From contig DVJE01000003.1 of assembly GCA_018716975.1 (NCBI GenBank), positions 1-64,000 of the forward strand: a DNA stretch of 64,000 bases, given 5' to 3'. Position numbers and translations under genes: made by a program. Each line of letters begins with the position of its first letter. Position 1 is the first letter of the stretch. This DNA comes from Candidatus Gallacutalibacter stercoravium (GTDB taxonomy: Bacteria; Bacillota; Clostridia; Oscillospirales; Acutalibacteraceae). The notes beneath the pieces are model-generated. The model saw only the letters and a program-made list of their open reading frames with translations. It was not told the DNA's origin and searched no databases. Below, one piece after another: positions 55,355-63,661 of this stretch.

Positions 55355-56197
55355 CTATCGAAGCTGGGCGGTGGGGATAACGTCCATATCGTCAAACGCC
55401 TGGTTTTCGCCGCCCATCGCCCAAATAAACGTATAGTTGCTGGTGCCTGCCCCGGCATGAATGCTCCAAGAGGGGCTGATAACCGCTTGCTCGTTTTGCA
55501 TCACGATATGCCGTGTTTCTTCTCCTTGGCCCATCAAATGGAACACCACATTGTCTTGCGGAATTTCAAAATAAGTATAAACCTCCATGCGCCGCTCATG
55601 GGTATGGGCGGGCATGGTGTTCCACACACTGCCCGGTTCCAAGGCCGTCATCCCCATAGAAAGCTGGCAGGTGGGCAAAACATCGGGGTGGATAAACTGG
55701 TTGATTACCCGCTTGTTGCTGCCCTCGGTGCTGCCCATGGGCTTTTTGGCGGCCTGCTCCAACGTAATTAACCTGCTTTCATAGGCCCGGTGCGCCGGTG
55801 CCGACACCATATAAAACTTAGCGGGATTTTGCTTATCATCGCTGCAAAACAGCACATCTTGCGTGCCCTGGGTAATGTAAAGGCAATCTTTGTAACCCAT
55901 AGCGTATTCCACACCGCCGGCCATCACACGGCCCGGCCCGCCTATATTAAAAAGCCCCAGTTCCCGGCGCTGTAAAAAGTATGTGGTGCCAAAGCTTTTC
56001 CAAACGTCCATATCCTGCTCCAACGCCACTGCGCCGCTCACCGGCATGCATCCCAATACCACCATACGATCCACATGGCTGTAAACCGATACCACGTGAT
56101 CGGGCTGATACAAGTTTTCGATTAAAAATTCCCGTCGCATTTGCTGCGTCGTATACCTTTTAAAATCTTCCGGATGCACACTATACCGGATATCCAT
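55355..56197 (-). CDS. kduI: 5-dehydro-4-deoxy-D-glucuronate isomerase KduI
   Basis: A 280-residue cupin isomerase that converts 5-keto-4-deoxyuronate to 3-deoxy-D-glycero-2,5-hexodiulosonate, the step before KduD. Family hallmarks are RYSVHPEDFKRYTTQQMRREFL at the N-terminus and the zinc-site stretch MPAHTHERRMEVYTYF near residue 193; SPSWSIHAGAGTSNYTFIWAMGGEN closes the cupin. Starts at ATG behind GGGAGG and heads a three-gene operon. A GGCGCCG/CGGCGCC hairpin lies in its leader at 56235-56253. Confidence 0.96.
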   Translation of the reverse strand: MDIRYSVHPEDFKRYTTQQMRREFLIENLYQPDHVVSVYSHVDRMVVLGCMPVSGAVALEQDMDVWKSFGTTYFLQRRELGLFNIGGPGRVMAGGVEYAMGYKDCLYITQGTQDVLFCSDDKQNPAKFYMVSAPAHRAYESRLITLEQAAKKPMGSTEGSNKRVINQFIHPDVLPTCQLSMGMTALEPGSVWNTMPAHTHERRMEVYTYFEIPQDNVVFHLMGQGEETRHIVMQNEQAVISPSWSIHAGAGTSNYTFIWAMGGENQAFDDMDVIPTAQLR

Positions 56198-56234
56198 TTT
56201 CAGCGCCTCCCAATTCTATCAAGATGAAAATCAC

Positions 56235-56253
56235 GGCGCCGCTTACCGGCGCC
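56235..56253 (-). promoter_or_regulatory. Hairpin in the kduI leader
   Basis: A perfect seven-base stem GGCGCCG/CGGCGCC with a five-base loop, about 38 bases before the kduI start. There is no T-run, so it may be a protein site or an RNA stability element. Confidence 0.4.
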
Positions 56254-56440
56254 TATCCTACGTTAAGCTTTATTTTATCAGAAGTGCCGAAAAATATCTT
56301 GCCTTTTGTATTAGAATTATGATCTTCCTTCTCTCAAAAGCAAGCGACCGGCCAATTTTTACCCCTTATGTGCGTTGCAAATCCGGCAGGTTTATGCTAC
56401 GCTAAGAAAAAGCAAATGATAGGAAGGAGCGGTTATCGGT

Positions 56441-57598
56441 ATGTTGCTACAATCCATTGTTTCACAGATAAATCCCAGCTGGCGGATAGAGGAAATCGCC
56501 TGGGCGCAAACCTCTTACCGGCGGCCCCGAAAGGCCGGCTGCAACGCTAGGCTTGGCGTGCACGGCTGGGGCGGAGAGGTTCCGTTGGCCCGGGTGCGCA
56601 TCAACGGCACATATGGTTTTGGCTGGTGCACCCTTTCCCGCGAGCAGGCGGGCCGGTTTACCGGCATGCCCGTGCGCGCCTTGTTTGACGAAAACGGCCT
56701 GCTGCGCAAACCCTATCGCGGGTTGGAGTTCCCCCTGCTGGATTGGCTGGGGCAGTTTGCCCAAAAGCCCGTTTATCAGCTGGTCAGCGATGAAGAACGG
56801 GCTGAACCCTTCTGCGTGCCGGTATATGACACCACTATCTATTTCGACGAACTCGATATTAGCGACAACGCAGAAGCGGTGGATTTTATTTGCCAAGAGG
56901 TGGCCCAAGGGCTTAACGCCGGGCATCGCAATTTCAAGGTGAAAATCGGCCGCCCCGGTATGTGGATGGGATTGCAAGAGGGGCTAAAACGGGATATTGA
57001 CATTATCCTTGCCATTCGGGAAAAAATTGGCCCGGAGGGTAAGCTGATGGTAGACGCCAACAACGGCTACAACCTGAATCTAGCCAAGGAATTCCTGTCG
57101 GCTACCCGCAGCACCCAATTGTATTGGCTGGAAGAAGCTTTTCACGAGGACGATATGCTGTATCGCAACTTGAAGGATTGGATGGCGCAGCAGGGAATTT
57201 GCACAAAAATTGCCGATGGCGAGGGTTTAGCCAGTTCGGCCATAGAGGACTGGGCGAAAAAGGGCCTTATCGATGTTTTGCAGTATGATCTGCGCGGCTA
57301 CGGCTTTTTCAGCTGGCTAGAACTGGCCAAAGAGCTGCAACCCTTTGGCGTGCTGTGCGCTCCGCACAACTACGGCGGTTACTACGGCAACTTTGCACAG
57401 GCTCATTTTGCGGCGGGCATTGGTAATTTTGCTTTTGCTGAGTGGGATCAGGCCCAGGCCGAGGGTGTGGATGCAAGCGCATACGCCATTGATAACGGAA
57501 TGATTCTGGTGCCGCAGCTGCCCGGCTTTGGTTTAACGCTGGATAACGAGCAATTCGACGCTTTGGTGCAGCGCAACGGTTGGCGGTCGGCTCAGTAA
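56441..57598 (+). CDS. Enolase-superfamily sugar-acid dehydratase (mandelate racemase group)
   Basis: A 385-residue protein. The barrel carries KVKIG (Lys-x-Lys, near residue 166), metal ligands in VDANNGY (Asp near 204), LEEAFHED (Glu near 231) and ADGEG (Glu near 260), and CAPHNYGGYYGN supplying the catalytic His (near 307). All are intact, so it should be active. The superfamily abstracts a proton alpha to a carboxylate; most members near uronate genes are sugar-acid dehydratases. It is divergent from the kdu operon across 243 bases, consistent with hexuronate or pectin catabolism. The precise substrate is unknown. AAGGAG before ATG. Confidence 0.85.
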   Translation: MLLQSIVSQINPSWRIEEIAWAQTSYRRPRKAGCNARLGVHGWGGEVPLARVRINGTYGFGWCTLSREQAGRFTGMPVRALFDENGLLRKPYRGLEFPLLDWLGQFAQKPVYQLVSDEERAEPFCVPVYDTTIYFDELDISDNAEAVDFICQEVAQGLNAGHRNFKVKIGRPGMWMGLQEGLKRDIDIILAIREKIGPEGKLMVDANNGYNLNLAKEFLSATRSTQLYWLEEAFHEDDMLYRNLKDWMAQQGICTKIADGEGLASSAIEDWAKKGLIDVLQYDLRGYGFFSWLELAKELQPFGVLCAPHNYGGYYGNFAQAHFAAGIGNFAFAEWDQAQAEGVDASAYAIDNGMILVPQLPGFGLTLDNEQFDALVQRNGWRSAQ

Positions 57599-57653
57599 AA
57601 CAAAAGGCGGCGTTAAGGCGTTAAAATATCAATTTGAACAGCAATTGAACAGC

Positions 57654-57687
57654 AAAAAGGGCGCGCCACATGGGGCACGCCCTTTTT
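57654..57687. terminator. Bidirectional terminator between dehydratase and pduL genes
   Basis: AAAAAGGGCG (57654-57663) pairs with CGCCCTTTTT (57678-57687). T-runs on both strands. Confidence 0.85.
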
Positions 57688-57746
57688 GCTACAGATTCCG
57701 CCTGCCACAGCGGAGCAAAGTAAACCTATCAACAATCGCCGGTTGA

Positions 57747-58328
57747 TTAACCGACGATAATTTCGCCATCCACTGTGCCGGGCAAACCAGCCGCGTTGGA
57801 TTCGTCGGTATCAATATGCATAGCAGGTGCAAAATCTTCGCGCACACGCACAACAACATCACCAAACGTAAGCATACGGCCCTCGCCGCCAACCTTTACA
57901 GAAACAATCTGCTTATCCTGCAGGCCAAACTCTTCTGCAGCCGCAGGAGTAAGATGAATATGGCGTTTTGCCACAATGACGCCGCAGGGAATCTCAACTT
58001 CGCCCGCAGGCCCAATCAGCTTGCAGCCGGGCGTGCCCTCAATATCGCCGGATTCGCGCACCGGAGCGGCAATTCCCACCTTGCGCGCATCGGTCATAGA
58101 TAGCTCCACCTGCGTGGCCTTACGCACAGGACCCAGGATGGAAACGCCGGGCATTTCGCCCTTGGGCCCCACCACTGTAACCCGCTCCATGCAAGCGAAC
58201 TGGCCAGGCTGGGATAAATCCTTTTTCTTAGTCAACTGGGCATCGGGCCCAAAAAGAGTCGCCAAATCCTCTTTCGATAGGTGAACGTGGCGCGCAGAAG
58301 TTTCTACCATTATTTTCAAGCTCAACAT
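57747..58328 (-). CDS. pduL: Phosphate propanoyltransferase PduL
   Basis: A 193-residue phosphotransacylase that interconverts acyl-CoA and acyl-phosphate. The two zinc-binding half-barrels are visible: SARHVHLSKEDL (residues 11-22) and AKRHIHLTPAAAEEFG (about 120-135), plus the PGVSILGPVRKATQVELS middle. No microcompartment-targeting N-terminal extension is apparent, and no shell or diol dehydratase genes adjoin, so it probably works free in the cytosol in place of Pta for acetate or propionate fermentation. Start uncertain: the ATG at 58328 abuts its AGGAG, while TTG 58319 has ideal spacing. Confidence 0.92.
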   Translation of the reverse strand: MLSLKIMVETSARHVHLSKEDLATLFGPDAQLTKKKDLSQPGQFACMERVTVVGPKGEMPGVSILGPVRKATQVELSMTDARKVGIAAPVRESGDIEGTPGCKLIGPAGEVEIPCGVIVAKRHIHLTPAAAEEFGLQDKQIVSVKVGGEGRMLTFGDVVVRVREDFAPAMHIDTDESNAAGLPGTVDGEIIVG

Positions 58329-58643
58329 CTCCTATGTAATACTAAGATCTCTTCTTTATTCTACCCCTGTGAGGCTTAAATTTCAACCATATCGGCATGG
58401 TTTATCACAAAAAATCAAATTGTCAAGTTTTGACATCTGCCCAATCATGAAACCGTTGATGCTGCAAACGCTGCAAAGCGCGCCGCTTAAAACACGGCTG
58501 CTCCATCTGGGCGCATTTACCCATTAGGCTTCTATATTTCCTATCCCGGTACGATTTGTGCTATAATAATTGCACCCCGCAACAGAGCGCGCTTTCGCGC
58601 CGTTTTCATGGAACCAGAAACACTGAGAAAGGTGAGATAATAA
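58329..58643. other. Divergent region between pduL and the UDG gene
   Basis: 315 bases with an extended -10 promoter for the UDG gene (58559-58567). I see no other feature. Confidence 0.4.
58559..58567 (+). promoter_or_regulatory. Extended -10 promoter of the UDG gene
   Basis: TGCTATAAT, a perfect extended -10 element. No good -35 box is visible. It is 77 bases before the start codon. Confidence 0.5.
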
Positions 58644-59231
58644 ATGGATTTCTTTTCCAACTGGGAACAATTGCAGCAGGCGTGCGCCGCCTGCCAACGC
58701 TGCCAGCTGTGTAAAACCCGCCATAACGTCGTGGTTGGGGTGGGTAGGCCCGACGCCAAGGTGCTGTTCATCGGCGAAGGACCAGGTGAAAACGAAGATT
58801 TGCAAGGTGAACCTTTTGTAGGGCGAGCCGGTGCCTTGCTGGATAAGATGCTAAACGCCGTGGATTTAGACCGCAGCCGCAACATCTATATTGCAAATAT
58901 CGTCAAATGTCGTCCGCCGCAAAACCGCGATCCGCTTCCGGAGGAGCAAGAGGCTTGCATCGGCTGGCTGCGCAACCAAGTAGCCCTGCTGCGCCCAAAG
59001 ATTATTGTATGTTTAGGCCGCATCGCCGGTATGCGTCTTATTAAGCCCGACCTCAAGATCACCAAAGAGCACGGTCTCTTTTTTGAAAAGAACGGGGTGG
59101 CAATGATGGCTACCTTGCACCCAGCAGCCTTGCTGCGCAACCCCAGCCAAAAGCCCGGCGCGTTTGAAGACTTTTTAAAGCTGCGGGAAAAAATTAAAGA
59201 GCTATGCCCTGAAACCTATACTTCGCGTTAA
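58644..59231 (+). CDS. Uracil-DNA glycosylase, family 4 (4Fe-4S type)
   Basis: A 195-residue glycosylase that removes uracil formed by cytosine deamination. The iron-sulfur ligands are in CQRCQLC (residues about 17-23) and VKCRPP plus QEACIGWL (about 88-110). Motif A is GEGPGENEDLQGEPFVGRAG and motif B LHPAALLRNP, characteristic of UDG4/Thermotoga-type enzymes. The start ATG follows GAAAGGTGA. It is followed by the cobalamin riboswitch of the next gene. Confidence 0.95.
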   Translation: MDFFSNWEQLQQACAACQRCQLCKTRHNVVVGVGRPDAKVLFIGEGPGENEDLQGEPFVGRAGALLDKMLNAVDLDRSRNIYIANIVKCRPPQNRDPLPEEQEACIGWLRNQVALLRPKIIVCLGRIAGMRLIKPDLKITKEHGLFFEKNGVAMMATLHPAALLRNPSQKPGAFEDFLKLREKIKELCPETYTSR

Positions 59232-59359
59232 CTAGGCTGCGCGCAACAGGACGTTTACAAAAACGCATGCACAGGTTGACAAACGTTCTAAAAGAAACGA
59301 TTGCTCTTTGTAAAATAATGAACAGCGTTGTAAAAAACACGCCTGTTTGCGCGAAAGGG

Positions 59360-59388
59360 TTGACTTCCCCTTATCCTTATGGTATCTT
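59360..59388 (+). promoter_or_regulatory. Promoter of the cobalamin-riboswitch transcript
   Basis: TTGACT (59360-59365), 17 bases, TATCTT (59383-59388). Transcription would begin near 59395, just before the aptamer. Confidence 0.65.
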
Positions 59389-59409
59389 GACACCGACAAT
59401 AATATATTG

Positions 59410-59566
59410 GGTTGCAGTGCATGCATTAGGCATGCTGAAAAGAGAATACGGTGTGAATCCGTAGCTATCACGTAGCTGTTAGGTGGACGAAAGCCCAATT
59501 ACGTCACTGGGGTATTCCCTGGGAAGGCGGGCAAGTAGGAGGAAACCGAGCCAGAAGAACTGCTGT
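59410..59566 (+). promoter_or_regulatory. Cobalamin (B12) riboswitch
   Basis: Core elements of the cobalamin aptamer are in order: closing stem GCAGT (59414-59418) with ACTGC (59559-59563), GCTGAAAAGAGAA, GGTGTGAATCC, GTCACTG in place of GCCACTG, GGGAAGGCG, and the B12-box region GAGCCAGAAGAACTGC. A terminator with seven T follows at 59648-59680. High corrinoid should stop transcription. The gene below is a surface protein, not a biosynthesis gene. Confidence 0.9.
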
Positions 59567-59647
59567 AGCCCTAGGCGATGTTTATCCTTACGGCGGATGA
59601 GGATGCCTAAACCCCAACGTTTCTGTCTGGGAAAACAACGTATCTCC

Positions 59648-59680
59648 GCTATTACAGCTGTGGCTGTAATAGCTTTTTTT
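59648..59680 (+). terminator. Riboswitch terminator
   Basis: GCTATTACAGC (59648-59658) pairs perfectly with GCTGTAATAGC (59663-59673), loop TGTG, then seven T. It is placed to be the expression platform of the B12 aptamer. Confidence 0.88.
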
Positions 59681-59726
59681 ATCTTGTTCCTTTGTGATTT
59701 TTATCACGCGGGATCCTACTTTTTTG

Positions 59727-59752
59727 CAGGCCGTAGAACAGCGGCCTGTTTT
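59727..59752 (+). terminator. Second terminator-like hairpin in the same leader
   Basis: CAGGCCG (59727-59733) pairs with CGGCCTG (59742-59748), followed by six T. It lies after the first terminator and before the start codon. Confidence 0.6.
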
Positions 59753-59843
59753 TTATTTGCCGTGTTTTAGTAAATAGGCAAAAACAAAAATTCCTCCTAA
59801 AAGGGGATTCAAGATAAAGACCAAAAAAGAGAGGACGATAAGA

Positions 59844-62800
59844 ATGAAAAAAAGAGTGCTCGCTTTGCTACTAACTCTTACAGTAGCCCTGGGCATGCTG
59901 CCAGCCGCTGCATCTGCGGCGGACAGCGGACAGACAGAGCAAATGCAGCCGGCAAAAGTGGTAGTATCTGTTGAAGGCCAAACGCTCAGCCACGGCTTTT
60001 ATATTGAGCCGACTGTTGTAACCGTTGACGAGTTTATACAGTATTGGCAGCAAAACGGCGTAACGGTTACGCCCGAAGATATTACCGCCGGTGGTATGAT
60101 CGATTATGTGCTTTATACCAACGGCTTTACCAGGGACGGGCAATCGCAGGGCTCTGTAACCGGGCCAGGTTACCTTGGCGGCATTGACGGCATTAGGCAG
60201 GGCAAGGGTGACGCAATTGTACCGGCATGTTTGGCCGACGACGGCGTCACAATAGATGCACAGGTTGCAGGCGATGATTTGTACCAAGCCGCTTACACCG
60301 CCGCATCCGGCTGGATGTTCACAGAAGGGAACTGGCTGTCGGATCAATCCATGGCCAGCCATAAGCTATCGGTATACGGCACACCGTATACCGCCCAAGA
60401 CGGGCAGTTATATTATGTCATCCGCCTGCAATATACCATTGCTGGCTTAGGTGCAGACCTGGGCTTTACCGAGTGGGGAACCGATTATGGCTATACAGCG
60501 GCCGACAAGGGGCAGCTTTACATTCTGTATGCCAATCTGACGAAATCAGGCTTTTTTGACGCCAACCCAGGCGCCCAGGCCCAGGCGTTAGAGGTGATGA
60601 ACGCCCTAGATGCCACACAAGAGCAGGTTGATGCCGCCTATGAGGCGCTGCTGCAGGCAAGTCAAGCGGCCGCACCGAATATTACAGCAGATCTCCCAAG
60701 TAATCCGCAACATTACCAAACGGCCGGCGCTGAGGCAGCGCCGCTCACTGTAGAGGCTTCTGTGCCTGCTGGTACGCTTAGCTATCAATGGTATCAAAGC
60801 CAAGACCGCTTCAACTGGAACGCTATCGCATCGGCAACAACCGCAACCTTTACCCCACCCACTGCAGAAAACGGTACCTCCTATTATAAATGCGTGATAA
60901 CCAACAGCGACGGCAACAAGCTCCCCAGCACGGTAGAGAGCACGATAGCCACGGTTATTGTAGGCACCATGCCTTCCTCTCCATCTATCTGGCCGGATCT
61001 TGCCGCCACAGCCAACTATTCCCTATATGCGTCAAATCCTGTTCCGCTAAGCGTTTCGGCAATGGTTTACCCGCCCGATGGAGGCACGCTCTCTTACCAG
61101 TGGTACCGGGGAGCGCAAGGAGTTTCCAGTATTGATGAAATGGAGGCCATCCCCAACGCCACCGAACCAAACTATATGCCCAACGTAGATCAGGAGGGTG
61201 TAACGGTGTACGGCTGCCGGATTACCAATACCAAAGATGGCAATCGGGTCTTTACCGACAGTACCCTATGCACCGTAACAGTTTCAAACAATACGCTTCT
61301 CATCCATAACGAAGAAGAGCTGCGCGAATTTATCAACAGGGATCCGGCCGGCAACTATAAACTGGCAAACGATATTGAACTAACCGGCCAGTGGACCCCA
61401 ATTGAAAACTTTTCTGGCACACTGGATGGCGACGGCCATATCATATCCGGCCTGGATGTGCACTTTGACGGGTATCACTCGCAAAATGGTGGATTTATTT
61501 CTTATACCATGACCGGTGCGGTTATCAAAAACCTGGGGCTTACCGGCTCGGTAAGCACAAACGCCAATGTCATGTCCGCACCCGCCGGCGGTTTGATCGG
61601 CGTAGCATATGGTAATACGCTTATTTCCAACTGCTATGTAGATGTATCTGTTACCGCAAACGGCGCATATGCCGCTGCCGGCGGTATTGTGGGGAACTCC
61701 TCCAACTGCCAGATTGAAAACTGTTATTTTACCGGTAGCGCAGTGACCGTATCGGACTATTACACTGCTGGCGGCATAACAGGATCCACAGGCGGTGTGA
61801 TAACAAACAGCTATACGACCAACGATACCGCCGTAGGCACCTATGATGGTGGTGCTGGCACCGTAACCAATGTTTATTGCGCCTCTGACACAGATCCATA
61901 TGCAGCAAAAATTCCCGAAGATATGGCTGAATTTCTCTCTGCTTTAAACAACGGCGGCAACGCTTTTGTAGAGGACACCGAGGGCATCAATAATGGCTAT
62001 CCTGTTCTTTCTTGGCAGGTGGAACCGGTAACGCCCCCCGTGGAACCTACGGAAAAGGAGCAGAAAATACAAGATATCTTAGACCGTATTTCCAGCCTGC
62101 TAAAAGGAGCAGGGGATGATTGGTCGGTTATCAACATGGCCGCCTATGGCTATGCCGATGCTATGGATATCGATCAGTTGAAAGCTGGCGCTGAAGAAGT
62201 TGCCAAAGATGCAAACCCGGCTTCCACCGATTATGAGCGGGTAGCCATCGCCCTTACTGCCGCCGGTCTCGACGCTTCTAACTTCCAAATGTCCGACGGC
62301 ACAGTTGTGAACTTTATCGAAAGAATTGCCAACTTCCAACGAAACAAAATTTATACACTGGGCACCGTAAACGGCTATATCTTCTCTTTGGTGGCCTACG
62401 ACTGCGGCGGCTATCAGCCCCAAGGCCACTGGCAGCGCGACGCGGTTATTCAGTATCTGCTCAGCACACAGGGTACCGATGGCGGCTGGAACCTTCCGGC
62501 CCGACCGCAAAACGCCTCTGATGTGGATCTCACTGCCATGGCCATTACCGCCCTGGTTCCGTATCAGGATATCCCCTCGGTAAACGCCGCAATTGAGCGA
62601 GCAGTGGCGTTCCTATCCAATGCGCAAACCGAAAGCGGCGGTTTTCAGGCTTTAAATGTGGAAAATTCTAACTCTGCATCTCAGGTCATCATTGCCCTTG
62701 CCGCGCTGGGTATTGATGCGGATACCGACCAACGGTTTGTCAAAAACGGCAAATCTGTTGTTGACGCGCTGCTGTCTTACGCCACACAGGATAACCAATT

Positions 62801-63377
62801 TGGGTTTACCAGCAATGCCGAAGCAAACGAAATGTCTACCCAACAGGGCTTCCAGGCGTTGGTAGCCTATACCAATTGGAAGACAACCGGCACAGCTTAC
62901 AATATATATGACTTTGTAAACAACCAAGCGCCTGAACGCCCAGATTCCGTTGATAAAACTGTTTTGCAGCAGGTTATTGCGGCAGCACAGGCACTGAATC
63001 AAGCGGATTATACCGCCGATAGCTGGGCTGCTTTTGCCAGCGCCTTAGATGACGCCAAAGCTGTAGAAGCCGACGCCCAAGCGACACAGGTAGATGTGTA
63101 TCGGGCAACCAGCGCTTTACGGCAAGCAATGGCCGGGTTGGTCAAGGCATCCAACGAACCGTCTCAACCCGATTCTTCCATCCAAGAACCTGTTTCCTCG
63201 CAAGATCCCGCCGCCTCAGAGGATCCGGCCAGCAATTCTGCTGTTTCACAAGAACCGGCCGGTTCGTCCCAAAGCCCTCAAACGGGCGATATTGCCCCTT
63301 ATACCGCAGCGGTGTTGGCGCTTGCCGCGTTAGCAGCCACACTTTTGCTTGCTTTTATCCGCAGGCAGAAGGCATAA
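59844..63377 (+). CDS. Sortase-anchored transcobalamin-like surface protein
   Basis: A 1177-residue exported protein. Domain order: signal peptide (1-26); DUF4430/transcobalamin C-terminal-like domain (about 36-207, with VVVSVEGQTL, SGWMFTEGNW and GLGADLG); a short helical FIVAR-like piece (240-275); two Ig-like domains (about 280-373 and 378-481); a GLUG-type beta-helix (about 484-727, repeated GG-I/L-G and NCY units); an alpha/alpha barrel of the prenyltransferase/squalene-oxidase type (about 738-1024, TDGGWN and ESGGFQ); FIVAR (1033-1102); Ser/Pro linker; SPQTG sorting signal (1144-1148), membrane helix and RRQK tail. A B12 riboswitch precedes it. Animal transcobalamin pairs an alpha-barrel with a DUF4430-like domain, so corrinoid capture is my inference. 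GAGAGGA precedes ATG. Confidence 0.85.
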   Translation: MKKRVLALLLTLTVALGMLPAAASAADSGQTEQMQPAKVVVSVEGQTLSHGFYIEPTVVTVDEFIQYWQQNGVTVTPEDITAGGMIDYVLYTNGFTRDGQSQGSVTGPGYLGGIDGIRQGKGDAIVPACLADDGVTIDAQVAGDDLYQAAYTAASGWMFTEGNWLSDQSMASHKLSVYGTPYTAQDGQLYYVIRLQYTIAGLGADLGFTEWGTDYGYTAADKGQLYILYANLTKSGFFDANPGAQAQALEVMNALDATQEQVDAAYEALLQASQAAAPNITADLPSNPQHYQTAGAEAAPLTVEASVPAGTLSYQWYQSQDRFNWNAIASATTATFTPPTAENGTSYYKCVITNSDGNKLPSTVESTIATVIVGTMPSSPSIWPDLAATANYSLYASNPVPLSVSAMVYPPDGGTLSYQWYRGAQGVSSIDEMEAIPNATEPNYMPNVDQEGVTVYGCRITNTKDGNRVFTDSTLCTVTVSNNTLLIHNEEELREFINRDPAGNYKLANDIELTGQWTPIENFSGTLDGDGHIISGLDVHFDGYHSQNGGFISYTMTGAVIKNLGLTGSVSTNANVMSAPAGGLIGVAYGNTLISNCYVDVSVTANGAYAAAGGIVGNSSNCQIENCYFTGSAVTVSDYYTAGGITGSTGGVITNSYTTNDTAVGTYDGGAGTVTNVYCASDTDPYAAKIPEDMAEFLSALNNGGNAFVEDTEGINNGYPVLSWQVEPVTPPVEPTEKEQKIQDILDRISSLLKGAGDDWSVINMAAYGYADAMDIDQLKAGAEEVAKDANPASTDYERVAIALTAAGLDASNFQMSDGTVVNFIERIANFQRNKIYTLGTVNGYIFSLVAYDCGGYQPQGHWQRDAVIQYLLSTQGTDGGWNLPARPQNASDVDLTAMAITALVPYQDIPSVNAAIERAVAFLSNAQTESGGFQALNVENSNSASQVIIALAALGIDADTDQRFVKNGKSVVDALLSYATQDNQFGFTSNAEANEMSTQQGFQALVAYTNWKTTGTAYNIYDFVNNQAPERPDSVDKTVLQQVIAAAQALNQADYTADSWAAFASALDDAKAVEADAQATQVDVYRATSALRQAMAGLVKASNEPSQPDSSIQEPVSSQDPAASEDPASNSAVSQEPAGSSQSPQTGDIAPYTAAVLALAALAATLLLAFIRRQKA

Positions 63378-63396
63378 CCGAATACCTGGGCAACAT

Positions 63397-63439
63397 AAAG
63401 GCATTTATCCTCCTTTCATAGGAGGATAAATGCCTTTTT
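63397..63439 (+). terminator. Terminator of the transcobalamin-like gene
   Basis: A 17-base perfect stem (63397-63413 with 63421-63437), loop of seven, T-run. Very strong. Confidence 0.9.
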
Positions 63440-63661
63440 CATACCCGGCTGCTGTATGTCACCGCAACGACCTTCTAATATATATTCGCCTTTGTTTTTT
63501 TTGGTATTTTATGGCTTCAACTTGTCTGACAGTATCACTTCTGGAAGAAAGCGCATAGCATGGAAAAGAGCGCAGCTTTTGCTGAAAACGGCAGGAGTAA
63601 CGCCCCATTCTACAGCGTTTCGCGCTTTTGCGTGAAATCCAGAAAGGATAGGTAATGAGAC

